NCBI GenBank assembly: GCA_017528375.1
Contig: JAFXOY010000024.1
Location: 1 to 64,000, forward strand
Direction of reading: 5' to 3'
DNA from: Clostridia bacterium
GTDB lineage: Bacteria; Bacillota; Clostridia; TANB77; CAG-508
Length of the DNA stretch: 64,000 nucleotides
Of this stretch, positions 1 through 8,474 are shown one piece after another; position 1 is the first letter of the stretch; every line of letters begins with the position of its first letter. The position numbers were made by a program, and so were the translations under genes. Under the pieces are notes generated by a model. The model searched no databases, was not told the origin of the DNA, and saw only the letters and a list, made by a program, of their open reading frames with translations.

Positions 1-93
1 AGAAATATTCGCAGAACTAATATGCATAACAATTACAACATTCAAAACAAAGAAAAAAAGGAAAAACCAACAATAATTATTTTATATGAGCGT
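1..93 (+). CDS. Possible 3' end of an upstream gene (partial)
   Basis: Frame 1 is open from the window edge to a TAA at 91-93 and gives about 30 residues rich in Asn and Lys. The transcript-end hairpin at about 162-190 lies downstream, which fits the tail of a gene. Nothing in so short a piece identifies a function, and a chance open frame in AT-rich DNA is possible. Confidence 0.25.
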
Positions 94-161
94 TAAATAG
101 TAGTTTCTGATATTAAGACAGATTATGCAGAGGCGTGAAAAATTTGGATATTGAACAAAGA

Positions 162-192
162 TAGAGCACTTACATTTGTAGGTGCTCTATTG
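162..192 (+). terminator. Hairpin terminator before the first leader
   Basis: AGAGCAC...GTGCTCT inverted repeat with a short loop, followed by a short T-containing stretch. It probably ends the transcript entering from the left. Bases 93-160 hold nothing recognisable. Confidence 0.45.
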
Positions 193-377
193 CGTTTACA
201 CTGAAATTATGCTATACTAGTAACTGAAATTCTAGGGTAAATCCCTATTTATATAAACATACGAGTAGTGAGAAATTAAGATATTATCTCTATTTTTAGG
301 TCAGCGCTACAAAACCTGAAAAACAAGTGAAGAAGGTCAGCTCATTTGTTGCCAAAATAATTTAAGGAGGAAAAAAT
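190..377 (+). promoter_or_regulatory. Promoter and structured leader A (AGGUCAG family)
   Basis: The promoter is TTGCGT (190-195), a 17-bp spacer and TATACT (213-218). The roughly 150-nt leader is nearly identical to that at 1482-1633. It folds into two hairpins: GUAGUG (265-270) with CGCUAC (305-310), and ACAAGUGA (323-330) with UCAUUUGU (342-349). Each has AGGUCAG on the 3' side of its loop, at 298-304 and 334-340. A strong AGGAGG site follows. The fold is inferred by eye. Confidence 0.6.
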
Positions 378-647
378 ATGGATATTATCCAAAAGCTCAA
401 TGAAGTTCAAAAATCATTATCTGACAAACAGGAAGAAGAACGGAAAATAGTGAACAGCCTAATGATTCTGATGTTTGGCAGCGAGGAGAAAGAACTTCCA
501 AAAGAATTTGAGGTTGAGTGTTTAATGGACAATGAAGCAATTGAAACTTTTCTTCGTGAAAAGTTGGAACTTGACGTAAAAAAGGTAAGTCTTATTCCAA
601 TGTCTTTTTTGTTCGGATGCCCAAGATTTCAGATCGAACTTAACTGA
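378..647 (+). CDS. Hypothetical protein, 89 aa
   Basis: An acidic, probably helical small protein. The first 25 residues (KLNEVQKSLSDKQEEER region) look like a coiled coil, and there is no signal peptide or membrane segment. I do not recognise the family. The start is fixed by AAGGAGG eight bases upstream of the ATG. It is the first gene behind structured leader A and is followed after 41 bases by the LRV-repeat gene, which has its own AAGGAGG, so the two are probably co-transcribed. Codon use is less AT-biased than in the core genes of the window, in keeping with an accessory gene. Confidence 0.6.
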   Translation: MDIIQKLNEVQKSLSDKQEEERKIVNSLMILMFGSEEKELPKEFEVECLMDNEAIETFLREKLELDVKKVSLIPMSFLFGCPRFQIELN

Positions 648-688
648 AGTTATAAATTCTCGTATAACAATTGTAAGGAGGAAAAATT

Positions 689-1405
689 ATGAAGGTTACA
701 TTTACGCTTGAACTAAGCGAAATCAGCGTTGCATTGCGGTGCAAATTAGCTAATGAATTGAAAGATGAAAGAGTTCTTTCGGCATTAGCAGAAGATGCAA
801 ATACAATGGTTAGAAAAACAGTAGCTGAGAATCCAAACACATTAGCATCTGATTTGAAACAGTTAGCTAGAGATGAAAGCGAAGAGGTTGTTTTTGCTGC
901 AGTGAAGAATCCAAATACCTCGACAGATGATTTGTTAAGCTTTTTTTACTATGCAAGAAAGATTTATTATCCAAAGTTATATGAGGACAGTAAAAAAGTA
1001 TCAAACGATCTACCTGTGCTTTCAAAATTTGCTGCTTATATGGTTTTAAAATCAATAGCGCAGAATACAAAGGCGCCGAAAGCAATTCTTGCAAAACTTT
1101 CAGAAGCAGGTGATTTTGATTATGATATCAGATTAGATGTTGCTGAAAATCCGAATACATCTCAATCTATTTTGGAAGAACTTGCACAAGATGAGGATGA
1201 ATTCATGAGAGAAACAGTTGCTAGAAATCTAAATACTCCAAAGTCTGCTTTGAAGAGTCTTGTAAAAGATAAAGTGGATGAGGTAAGAAAAGCTGTAGCC
1301 GAAAATCCAAACATTTCAAAATCAGATTTGTTAAAGCTTATAAATGATGAGGATATCGGTGTTAGAGTTGTCGCGAAGGAAAGACTTAAAGCTATCAAAA
1401 CATAA
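689..1405 (+). CDS. LRV (variant leucine-rich / HEAT-like) repeat protein, 238 aa
   Basis: At least six helical repeats are visible, each with a VAENPNTS-like turn (for example near residues 47, 73, 154, 179 and 210) followed by a Leu-rich helix such as LLKLINDEDIGVR. This is the signature of the LRV/HEAT-like solenoid proteins, which usually act as protein-binding scaffolds. No catalytic motif, signal peptide or membrane segment is seen. It starts at an ATG behind AAGGAGG, lies downstream of the 89-aa gene in one transcription unit, and ends at a clear terminator (1415-1446). Family recognition is from the repeat pattern; the partner protein is unknown. Confidence 0.75.
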   Translation: MKVTFTLELSEISVALRCKLANELKDERVLSALAEDANTMVRKTVAENPNTLASDLKQLARDESEEVVFAAVKNPNTSTDDLLSFFYYARKIYYPKLYEDSKKVSNDLPVLSKFAAYMVLKSIAQNTKAPKAILAKLSEAGDFDYDIRLDVAENPNTSQSILEELAQDEDEFMRETVARNLNTPKSALKSLVKDKVDEVRKAVAENPNISKSDLLKLINDEDIGVRVVAKERLKAIKT

Positions 1406-1414
1406 TAATTTTCT

Positions 1415-1446
1415 AAAAGAGGCGAAAGATAATCGCCTCTTTTTAT
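1415..1446 (+). terminator. Rho-independent terminator after LRV gene
   Basis: AAAAGAGGCGA pairs with TCGCCTCTTTTT across a 7-base loop and runs into a T tract. Confidence 0.85.
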
Positions 1447-1633
1447 TGTCTTTTTATTAAATTCATGCTATACTAGTAACTGAAATTCTAGGGTAAATCC
1501 CTATTCATATAAATACACGAGTAGTGGGAAAATGAGATGTTATCTCTATTTCTAGGTCAGCACTACAAAATAAAAAACAGGTGAAGAAGGTCAGCTCACT
1601 TGTAGCCTAAAGAGTTTTAGGAGGAATTTTAAA
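1446..1633 (+). promoter_or_regulatory. Promoter and structured leader B (second AGGUCAG copy)
   Basis: TTGTCT (1446-1451), 17-bp spacer, TATACT (1469-1474). The leader repeats leader A almost base for base. GUAGUG (1521-1526) pairs with CACUAC (1561-1566), and ACAGGUGA (1577-1584) with UCACUUGU (1596-1603). Differences from copy A (for example AAGUGA/UCAUUU against AGGUGA/UCACUU) keep the pairing, which argues for a functional RNA fold. AGGUCAG lies at 1554-1560 and 1588-1594. Confidence 0.6.
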
Positions 1634-1816
1634 ATGATAATAGCAGAAAAACCAAAAACAGTGTCAAAAACTGTTGAAGCTCATCTACCAAGTTATTGTG
1701 CAGTTAGGGCACTGGAAAGAAGAGCAGCACCGGAATTAGAGAGACGAGTTAAGGAAAATGAACGCAAAGCTCGTTTAAGTTCTATCCAAATGTTACATCC
1801 ACATAAGATCAAATAG
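1634..1816 (+). CDS. Hypothetical protein, 60 aa
   Basis: A short basic protein with a run of alternating Arg and Glu in the middle (ALERRAAPELERRVKENERK), predicted to be one long helix. No family recognised. The ATG follows TTTTAGGAGGAATTTTAAA. The gene stands alone behind leader B, so the same RNA leader drives unrelated small proteins. A bidirectional terminator follows at 1867-1899. Its reality is supported mainly by the promoter, leader and ribosome site. Confidence 0.5.
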   Translation: MIIAEKPKTVSKTVEAHLPSYCAVRALERRAAPELERRVKENERKARLSSIQMLHPHKIK

Positions 1817-1866
1817 TATGATATATTTATGAAAAATTTATCATAAAGAAAATAAAAATTAAGAGA

Positions 1867-1899
1867 AAATCGGTGCAGCTATTAGCTGCACCGATTTTT
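1867..1899. terminator. Bidirectional terminator
   Basis: AAATCGGTGCAGCT pairs with AGCTGCACCGATTTTT around a 3-base loop, between two convergent genes. A-rich on one side and T-rich on the other, so usable from both strands. Confidence 0.85.
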
Positions 1900-1903
1900 C
1901 GTA

Positions 1904-2329
1904 TCATCTTACCTTGTTTATGTACAACCTTACAATTGAAACATAATAGCAATTGCTTACCATAAAGGAATAGTCATTTACCTTTGGTCCTGCAGAAAGC
2001 TTCAAAACTTCGAATGCCTTTACAACATTTACATCTGCTTCTTTAATTTGTGAAAGAATTTCATGGATAGTTGGGAAAAAAGAACCAGTATATCCATAGT
2101 TGTGTCGGCAAGCAAAATCTCTACCTTCCCAGACCTCAAGCTCGTTTTCGTCAACTTTCCTTTGCACATTTTCGACACGATGCCACATATAATCGGGACT
2201 GCTGAGTTCCTCGGGAGAGAAATCTCTGAGATAATGCAGTTTGCCATTTATCGTGATAACTGGCTTGATGTGTGCATATCGACGTACAATTTCTTTTTTA
2301 GGAATTTTAGGGGTTGATACTTTAAACAT
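1904..2329 (-). CDS. Hypothetical protein, 141 aa
   Basis: A soluble mixed alpha/beta protein with many aromatic residues (HYLRDF, YMWHRV, WEGRDFACRHNYGYTG). No signal peptide, membrane segment or familiar catalytic motif was found. The ATG is preceded on the minus strand by AAGGAGGTAAACACA. It is a single-gene unit ending at the shared terminator 1867-1899. GC content is visibly higher than in the neighbouring core genes, which points to lateral origin. I do not recognise it. Confidence 0.6.
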   Translation of the reverse strand: MFKVSTPKIPKKEIVRRYAHIKPVITINGKLHYLRDFSPEELSSPDYMWHRVENVQRKVDENELEVWEGRDFACRHNYGYTGSFFPTIHEILSQIKEADVNVVKAFEVLKLSAGPKVNDYSFMVSNCYYVSIVRLYINKVR

Positions 2330-2535
2330 TGTGTTTACCTCCTTAAATTTTCTTGGAGGTAAGAAACCTCCAAGTTTTTGACTTATTGGTTTCTATACAA
2401 TATTGATGTTTTTATTATAACATGTTTTACATAATATTGCAAATGTATATTAGTGCCTGAAATTATAATATATAATGCAAAAAGTGCGACACTTATTATT
2501 GAAATTTATAGTGAAAATATAATATATAAAAACAT

Positions 2536-2640
2536 TTGATATTTTATAAAATTTATTGTATACTATATTTAGCTTAAGCAAGTTCGTAGGAACCGAATAT
2601 TGTACAGAGGTATGTGGTCGCATATCTCTATTTTTTATTT
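2536..2640 (+). ncRNA. Candidate small RNA with own promoter and terminator
   Basis: Promoter TTGATA (2536-2541), 17-bp spacer, TATACT (2559-2564), so transcription should start near 2571. A first hairpin GUUC-GUAG-GAAC is followed by a terminator (AGAGGUAUG pairing with CAUAUCUCU, 2606-2629) and a T-rich tail to 2640. The product would be about 68 nt with no ORF. It lies in a 518-base stretch without genes. Confidence 0.45.
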
Positions 2641-2657
2641 CAATATATATTAGTATA

Positions 2658-2794
2658 TATAATAAAAAGTAGCTTAATACTTGTCATCAAGTATTAAGCT
2701 ACCAAACTTTTCATCATAGGCATAAAGCCCATGGCATCGGCATACCGCCTCAAATATCTATAATTAGTATAGCATTTTTTGTACGATAAGTCAA
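2658..2794 (-). ncRNA. Candidate small RNA, minus strand, convergent with the preceding one
   Basis: Reading the minus strand, TTGACT (2794-2789), a 17-bp spacer and TATACT (2771-2766) form a near-consensus promoter. The transcript (about 2759 to 2660) contains a small CGGUAUGCCG hairpin, a second hairpin AUGGGC-UUUAU-GCCUAU, and a perfect 15-bp terminator stem (2669-2702) followed by TTTTTATTATA. No ORF with a ribosome site is present. It could be a regulatory RNA or the antitoxin RNA of a type I system, but I see no toxin ORF opposite it. Confidence 0.5.
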
Positions 2795-2847
2795 TTAGAA
2801 TATAAACATTTTTATATTCTCTATTATTATATGCAAATAGATAATAA

Positions 2848-3441
2848 TTATTGCTTTACTTCAAATTTTCTTAACTTGTAATGTATAGGTTCAAAGATTT
2901 GTTCGAATAATTTGTTATATATTTTATCAAAAAATTGATTAGAGGTTTTACCTAGTATTGAAATAACCCTGTTCTTATCTATGTATTTAGCCTCATATAG
3001 CATTACAACTGTATTTCTCTGGAAGCCATCAGCAGTTGTTCCAACCTCAAACTCGGGATAAATATTACCATTTCTGTCTTTTCTTGGTGCTCCGCTTGAA
3101 CAGGGAACTATAAAAATTTTAGTTGGTGTTTCCTTAATAACTATCGCAGGGTGTATATATGCAAATTCTCTATCATAGTTGTTCCATCCCAAATCAACTA
3201 GGAGAATTTCTCCTAAATTATATTTAGTAAAGTTATTTTGTTGTGATGCAGATAAATGTTTTTCATTAGATTCTATCCATAATGCTATTTCATAAGCAGA
3301 TTGTTCTGTTAATTTGATTTCATAATTTTTTAATGATGTGAAAAACTCTTTTTTTAATTTTTCATCTTGCATAAATGATATATTTTTGAATTTTTCATCA
3401 TTTCTTTTGATAATATTGATTATATTTTTGTTTATTTCCAT
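2848..3441 (-). CDS. MazF/PemK-like toxin-fold protein with N-terminal helical extension, 197 aa
   Basis: From about residue 80 onward the protein shows the SH3-barrel order typical of MazF/PemK endoribonuclease toxins: an ILLVDLGWN strand, then HPAIVIKETPTKIFIVPCSS, then a conserved strand before a C-terminal helix. The first 75 residues are an added helical segment rich in Lys and Asn. The usual small antitoxin gene is not seen next to it. The gene 70 bases upstream on the same strand is the nuclease-like 488-aa protein. I chose the ATG at 3441 because AAAGGAAG lies at a normal distance; the GTG at 3453 would abut it. Fold assignment is by pattern only. Confidence 0.6.
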   Translation of the reverse strand: MEINKNIINIIKRNDEKFKNISFMQDEKLKKEFFTSLKNYEIKLTEQSAYEIALWIESNEKHLSASQQNNFTKYNLGEILLVDLGWNNYDREFAYIHPAIVIKETPTKIFIVPCSSGAPRKDRNGNIYPEFEVGTTADGFQRNTVVMLYEAKYIDKNRVISILGKTSNQFFDKIYNKLFEQIFEPIHYKLRKFEVKQ

Positions 3442-3522
3442 TAGATGTATCACTTCCTTTATATTTAAATTATACAGTATTTTGAGTATAGAGTCAATAC
3501 ATTTACAAACAAAAGTTCACGA

Positions 3523-4989
3523 TTATTTATTGCTTAAGAGCTTATGTTCTTTTAATTCATCTATGAAATCCTTAACATTGTCTGCTAGATTATGTTTAAA
3601 TGCATATAATTTTTTATTTTCAATTAATGTTCTAAGTTTAAAACCAGATAAAGGAAAGTCATATGGATTACCAACTGTTGATTGTTTTTTTAATGATTCT
3701 AATATGTCTGTTCCAGTAAAAGCATATTTTTCAATATCATAGAGGTTACATATTTTGATATGATTAATAATCCAAGTATAAATTTCACAACCGATTTTGA
3801 TATTAAGTTTTTCTGCTACTTTTTCATATATAAGCCTTTTTGATATGTATGATTCTTCTAATAGGACAACTAATCCGAAGCAATTATTATAATCAAGCTT
3901 GGTATCTGTTGTAAAAAAATTATATGAAACGTTAAACTCTTTGCGTATTTGGTTATATAATTGAATAACATCATTACTTATTTTATCAATCTCATTTTTA
4001 AGACTATTATTGTCAAAACATCTAGTTTTAGCATATGGAACTGAAGATTTACATTCAAAAAACAGATAATTATCATCTTTCCTGCACATTACATCAGATG
4101 TTTTTGCATTTCCATTCTTTGTTTTGTATTCTTTTTCGCTTAAAACTTCATCAAATAGATTAGATTCGTCTATTATATCGAAAAGATACTTTTCAAGTAC
4201 ATTTTTTCCAAAAGAAGTTCTTAGTTTTGAGTTATTATCTGTTAATCTATATAAAAGCGAATCAGTTATTGCACGAGTAATACAGTGTGGTAGAGGGATA
4301 TTGACTATTCTATTGTTTTCTATGAATGGATATATATTTGACGGTCTAACACAATATAAATAATTATCTGTATTATTTCCAGAAAATTCGTCTATTTTTT
4401 CTTGAAACTCTTTCCTTGATAAAATTAGTTGTTTTGTTGCTTTTGGATATTTCAATATTGCATATTTTAATATTTCATGGTTTAAGTCAATTTTTAGTGA
4501 AAATAGAAAATTTAATGTTACTCCTAATTTTAGAAAGCAATTATAGTCAATTCCAAATTTTTTAATAAATTCTGCACTCATGTCAATTTCATTTGAAGTG
4601 AAACTAAAAAAATAGTTATATCTGTAATACTTATAAAAGATAAATGATTGTATGTCAAATTGAGTTGAACCAAGGGCTATCATAGTGGAATCAGCAAATT
4701 CAATTGATGTGCCTTTTTCAAATAATGTTGGATGTTGATGATCTTTTATACAATTAATCATGTCAATAAATTTATTTATGTTTTTACCTCCGAAGTTATT
4801 GTTATTGTATTCATTTGCTTTAATTGCAAATAATAGGAATGTTTCTAGTTCCCAAGGCAAAGGTATTCCTGAGGTTAAGTTTACACCATTAATTGTCATT
4901 ACTTGTTTTGAATAGTATTGTAAAACTCTCATTTTTTCTTCAAAAGAATATCTCTGTAAAATAACAGGTAATCTATCATATTCTACCAT
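3523..4989 (-). CDS. Putative PD-(D/E)XK nuclease-like protein, 488 aa
   Basis: A large helical N-terminal region (about 1-270) is followed by a block with the arrangement D...FFECKS (SDVMCRKDDNYLFFECKS, near residue 310-330). This fits the catalytic D-(E/D)xK core of restriction-endonuclease-like nucleases. A helix with conserved-looking Asn/Asp residues follows. No helicase, methylase or HTH is visible. The ATG is preceded by TAAGGAGGAAATTAT. With the downstream MazF-like gene (70-base gap, same strand) it forms a likely two-gene unit that could be a defence or stress module. Function is inference; the whole protein matches no family I can name. Confidence 0.55.
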   Translation of the reverse strand: MVEYDRLPVILQRYSFEEKMRVLQYYSKQVMTINGVNLTSGIPLPWELETFLLFAIKANEYNNNNFGGKNINKFIDMINCIKDHQHPTLFEKGTSIEFADSTMIALGSTQFDIQSFIFYKYYRYNYFFSFTSNEIDMSAEFIKKFGIDYNCFLKLGVTLNFLFSLKIDLNHEILKYAILKYPKATKQLILSRKEFQEKIDEFSGNNTDNYLYCVRPSNIYPFIENNRIVNIPLPHCITRAITDSLLYRLTDNNSKLRTSFGKNVLEKYLFDIIDESNLFDEVLSEKEYKTKNGNAKTSDVMCRKDDNYLFFECKSSVPYAKTRCFDNNSLKNEIDKISNDVIQLYNQIRKEFNVSYNFFTTDTKLDYNNCFGLVVLLEESYISKRLIYEKVAEKLNIKIGCEIYTWIINHIKICNLYDIEKYAFTGTDILESLKKQSTVGNPYDFPLSGFKLRTLIENKKLYAFKHNLADNVKDFIDELKEHKLLSNK

Positions 4990-5155
4990 ATAATTTCCTC
5001 CTTAGATATATATTTTTTTTGCATATTTTATCATAATTTGACAGAATATAAAAGATTGTTTTTGTTAGTTTTAATAATTAATTATTTTGTTTGTTTAATT
5101 GCTTTTTTACGGTATTTATGTTAGAATTTAACAAAAAAATAAAGGAGGAAAGAGG

Positions 5156-5731
5156 ATGGAAAATGCAGAAGTTTTGGCAGATTTAGCATCAAATTTGATT
5201 GAGGCTTCAGCTAGAAATACTGCTAGTTTTATAGCAAATAGAATAAAAGCGGTTAAGGCAAAGAAAAATGATAAAGAAACAATAAATGAATTAGAAGAAA
5301 TAATACAGAATTTATTAGAGGATAAATTGGAAATTCAGAGGATTGCGCAGGCTTATGAACAGGAGTTAACATCTCAAAAAATTACTGAAGAAGATATCGA
5401 ATATATAACTAATAATCTATTACCAATATTTATTAAATTTCTACCACAGGATAAGGCAGGTGATTCCGAACAAATAAAATCACTACTATCTGTTGAAACT
5501 TTAACAATAATGCAATTGTTAGGATTTAATTATAAAAAAGCAATAGGAGAGCCTTTAACGTTATTATTGAAGAAAACAATTGAATCGAAAATTCCAGGCG
5601 ATACAATGCTAAATAGTAAATGGGCATTAGCTATGGCAAACATTGCACTGGATAAGGATGCAACAGAGAGATATTACAAATTAATTGGTAAAGAAGAGAC
5701 TGAAAGCAACAAGTTTGAGATAAAAGAATAA
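5156..5731 (+). CDS. Hypothetical helical protein, 191 aa
   Basis: Almost entirely helical, with a coiled-coil stretch at about 30-75 (AKKNDKETINELEEIIQNLLEDK region) and no membrane segment. The start follows AAAGGAGGAAAGAGG. It is divergent from the 488-aa nuclease-like gene across a 166-base AT-rich gap and is followed by the first small-RNA gene copy. I do not recognise a family. Its length and clean ribosome site make it a real gene. Confidence 0.6.
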   Translation: MENAEVLADLASNLIEASARNTASFIANRIKAVKAKKNDKETINELEEIIQNLLEDKLEIQRIAQAYEQELTSQKITEEDIEYITNNLLPIFIKFLPQDKAGDSEQIKSLLSVETLTIMQLLGFNYKKAIGEPLTLLLKKTIESKIPGDTMLNSKWALAMANIALDKDATERYYKLIGKEETESNKFEIKE

Positions 5732-5759
5732 ATTTCTATTAAAAATTTTTTCATAATAC

Positions 5760-5898
5760 TTGCTAATTTTGCAAATTTATGTTAAATTAAACCCAAGTTA
5801 AAAGAGCTGTAACACAAATTTCCTATTTATAAAAATTTGTAAACCTCAGCTGAAACGGAGCCAGAAAATAGATAATCGAAAGATTATCTATTTTTTTC
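5760..5898 (+). ncRNA. Small RNA gene, copy 1 (with promoter and terminator)
   Basis: Promoter TTGCTA (5760-5765), 17-bp spacer, TAAATT (5783-5788). The transcript from about 5795 matches the one at 8940 over roughly 75 nt, apart from a few single-base differences. AGCUG pairs with CAGCU around an inner hairpin (ACAAAUUU with AAAUUUGU). A single-stranded GAAACGGAGCCAGAAA follows, then a terminator stem (5866-5893) with a GAAA loop and seven Ts. There is no ORF. It matches no riboswitch or sRNA class I know. Confidence 0.65.
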
Positions 5899-5977
5899 TT
5901 TGCAATAAGAAATATATTAAAAAGAAAATAAAAAATAGTAATACTACAATATATGTTAGATAAAATATGAATCAACA

Positions 5978-6166
5978 TGTTGCGTTTACATAAAAAATGT
6001 GATATAATATGTACAATTATTTTTTTACTTGATACAGCTCAATTGGGCTATATTAGTTTATTATATATATTATAAAAAACGATAGGAGGTAGATTCACTA
6101 AAACAAATTTCTGAGGGCAAAAATCATTAAAACAGAGTCAAATTTTATGAAAGGAAAGGGTTGTTT
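5978..6166 (+). promoter_or_regulatory. Promoter and 5' leader of the 215-aa/482-aa gene pair
   Basis: TTTACA and TATAAT-like elements lie near 5985-6010. A leader of about 150 nt follows, with a small AGCUC-AAUU-GGGCU hairpin and an AGGAGG at 6085 that is not followed by an ORF. No similarity to the other leaders was seen. Bases 5899-5977 appear empty. Confidence 0.35.
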
Positions 6167-6814
6167 ATGAATCATGAAGAAGCACGGCAATGCATATTAG
6201 ATAGTATAGAGAATAGCTCGTTAATTGCAACTATTGGAATGAACTCTGATAAAGTTGCAGATAACCTGTATAGTTCTGAACTTAAAAATATGCATGGAAC
6301 CATTGTGGAGATGGCTAATAATCATGGCGAATCTCCTGAGAATTTTCTAGCAGCGCTGCTAAACCATCTTTTAGAAAAAGAAGCAGCTAACTCAGGCAAC
6401 ATAGTGCTTGGGGATTATGGTCATCCATATATTTCAACAGTTAAAATGATCAATGACATCAACAGTACATTAGTGACAGACAAATATGAAAGAGGCGTTA
6501 CCAATCAGCTTAATATAACACGGAGAAGGATGGCATTATATGACAATTTTGAAGGTGTTATTGAAAATCTCAGAAGCTACTATTCTGGAAAAGATTTTCT
6601 AATTCTTATGAAAGTGTCATGTGATACTAAACTGACGTGTCAGTCATTAAAAAAGCTGAGAAGAATTGTAGAAAATCCGCATATCAAAATTTTATTATTC
6701 ATCGAAATGATACCCGAATATTACAACAAAATTCGAGAAAATAATGGATTTGATGGATTTTTCGATTCGGAGATTTATGTACAGGAGGATAGTACTTATG
6801 GCAACAACTACTAA
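6167..6814 (+). CDS. Hypothetical protein, 215 aa
   Basis: Soluble alpha/beta protein. Segments such as FLILMKVSCD and IKILLFIEMIPEYYNKI look like alternating strands and helices, but no nucleotide-binding or catalytic motif is clear. I start it at ATG 6167, eight bases after AAAGG, rather than the TTG six bases upstream. The 3' end overlaps the next gene by 17 bases, so the two are translationally coupled and probably work together. Base composition is richer in GC than the core genes. Confidence 0.6.
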   Translation: MNHEEARQCILDSIENSSLIATIGMNSDKVADNLYSSELKNMHGTIVEMANNHGESPENFLAALLNHLLEKEAANSGNIVLGDYGHPYISTVKMINDINSTLVTDKYERGVTNQLNITRRRMALYDNFEGVIENLRSYYSGKDFLILMKVSCDTKLTCQSLKKLRRIVENPHIKILLFIEMIPEYYNKIRENNGFDGFFDSEIYVQEDSTYGNNY

Positions 6815-8246
6815 GGCTAAAGGAAAGTCAGCACCGGATGCTATTATGGCAACATCATTTATCAAGCCTGCAAGATTGAAAAAAACAGGTGTAAAGGTTT
6901 TGACAACCGATAACACCATCGAGAGTTATCCTGCATGCAGAATGCGGGAACTTCACAATCTGGCGGAGATGTTTGGTTGGGTTATTATGCCAATGAGTCT
7001 TGTTAGTTTTGACAGTATCATTAAAGCATACTCATCTGAAAGCGTATACTACGCTTGGGAGCTCTACCAAGCTTTTAATCGGTTTAAAAAATCATCTAGT
7101 GGAAATATGCGGTTCTATATTATTGCTCCGTTCAGTTTCCTGGATACTTATAGTATGATGACTAACTATTCGGGGCTTGACGATATTATCGAAAACGCAT
7201 ATTTTCCTCAAAGTCTGAAGGAAATTCAAAATTCGATTCGAGTCCTTAAACCGATACTAAAGGAAGCTGGTTCTATTATAAATGGAATGGCTAAAATTAT
7301 AGAGGACAATCGTAGAAAACATCAAGAAGAGGAAGATAAGAAGAAAGATCCGTGCATTTTTGCTATTGATGCTAAAGATGACATTTGTGACCAAAAGGCA
7401 GTTGCTAGAATTGGGCTTTGTTGGGGCCCGGAACTACCGGATTTTCTTGTTGGGGATCTTCCTCGTAACAACGGTTTATTTGATACTGTTACTTATCCGT
7501 GGTCTAAGGATTTGGTTAAAAATGTAGGATATGGTAACCTTGATTCAGATCATAAAATAAGGAATAGTTATTTGGAAGTTAAGGAAGCTTTTAATAGACT
7601 TTGTGAGAATTTCAAAGATGCATGCTGCTGGTCTAGTGCGAGAGGACAAGTCAACAAGCTTGCTAATGAATGGGAGGCTCCACGTTGCATAAAGACGCTG
7701 ATAGAGGCATTTCCGGAAAAACGTACTGTGCTGGAAGAAATCCAAAATCACATAACTACGTATTTCGAGATTAATGGCGACAGTAGGTCTTGCCCGGGTA
7801 GATATGAAGAACTCTATCCATATTCGAAATGTAGTGATAGTACGAGGCATGAGATTAGGAACGGGCATTGGCATAAGGAGTGGGATAATCGTACGCGTAG
7901 ACATGTTATTATTTATAATTGTAGGACAGAGTGCTGCTATACAAAATTAGTATGTGCTAAGAAAATTTTAGAGTTGCTGCATGATTTTTCCCGGGATTTC
8001 TTAAACCAGTATTATGTAAAAAATATTAAGAGCTGTTTTAAAAAACAGATACTATATGAAGAAGTTGTTCAGCTAGATAGAATATCTGCAAAAGTTATCC
8101 ATACACTAGAACATAAACCGGAAGAAATAATGGATTTTATTCCGCTTATCAAAGTAATGGAAAAAAATGATGATTCTCGGAGAGTAGAAGAAATAAAGAA
8201 AGAATTTCCGGAATTCTGGACTTTTTACGAACTGATAACAAAGTAA
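6798..8246 (+). CDS. Hypothetical protein, 482 aa
   Basis: A large soluble protein with scattered Cys residues (DPCIF, DDICDQ, LCWGPE, CSDSTRHE, CRTECCYTK), two close to each other at about 390, and a basic coiled segment near 180-195. The ATG at 6798 follows ACAGGAGGATAGTACTT. It overlaps the end of the 215-aa gene by 17 bases, marking a two-gene operon that ends at the hairpin at 8280. No family was recognised. The protein is not a shadow: it is long, has a ribosome site, and is coupled to its neighbour. Confidence 0.65.
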   Translation: MATTTKAKGKSAPDAIMATSFIKPARLKKTGVKVLTTDNTIESYPACRMRELHNLAEMFGWVIMPMSLVSFDSIIKAYSSESVYYAWELYQAFNRFKKSSSGNMRFYIIAPFSFLDTYSMMTNYSGLDDIIENAYFPQSLKEIQNSIRVLKPILKEAGSIINGMAKIIEDNRRKHQEEEDKKKDPCIFAIDAKDDICDQKAVARIGLCWGPELPDFLVGDLPRNNGLFDTVTYPWSKDLVKNVGYGNLDSDHKIRNSYLEVKEAFNRLCENFKDACCWSSARGQVNKLANEWEAPRCIKTLIEAFPEKRTVLEEIQNHITTYFEINGDSRSCPGRYEELYPYSKCSDSTRHEIRNGHWHKEWDNRTRRHVIIYNCRTECCYTKLVCAKKILELLHDFSRDFLNQYYVKNIKSCFKKQILYEEVVQLDRISAKVIHTLEHKPEEIMDFIPLIKVMEKNDDSRRVEEIKKEFPEFWTFYELITK

Positions 8247-8277
8247 TCTTAATAATGTTGTTTTTTATAATATTGTT

Positions 8278-8306
8278 TTAGGACGAGCATTGCTCGTCCT
8301 TTTTCT
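8278..8306 (+). terminator. Rho-independent terminator
   Basis: AGGACGAGCA-TTGCTCGTCCTTTTTC; compact GC-rich stem with T tail, ends the 215-aa/482-aa operon. Confidence 0.8.
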
Positions 8307-8474
8307 TACAATAACATTAATATAACTTGTTATTGATATTTTATACTAATTCAAATATGCTCAAAATATTGAAAAATAATTATTTATATGTTACAATAAA
8401 CATATGAAAATTATCAGGCAAATGCCTGTGTATATAGATTTCCTGGCAAATAATTTTGAAAGGAGGAAATTTCA

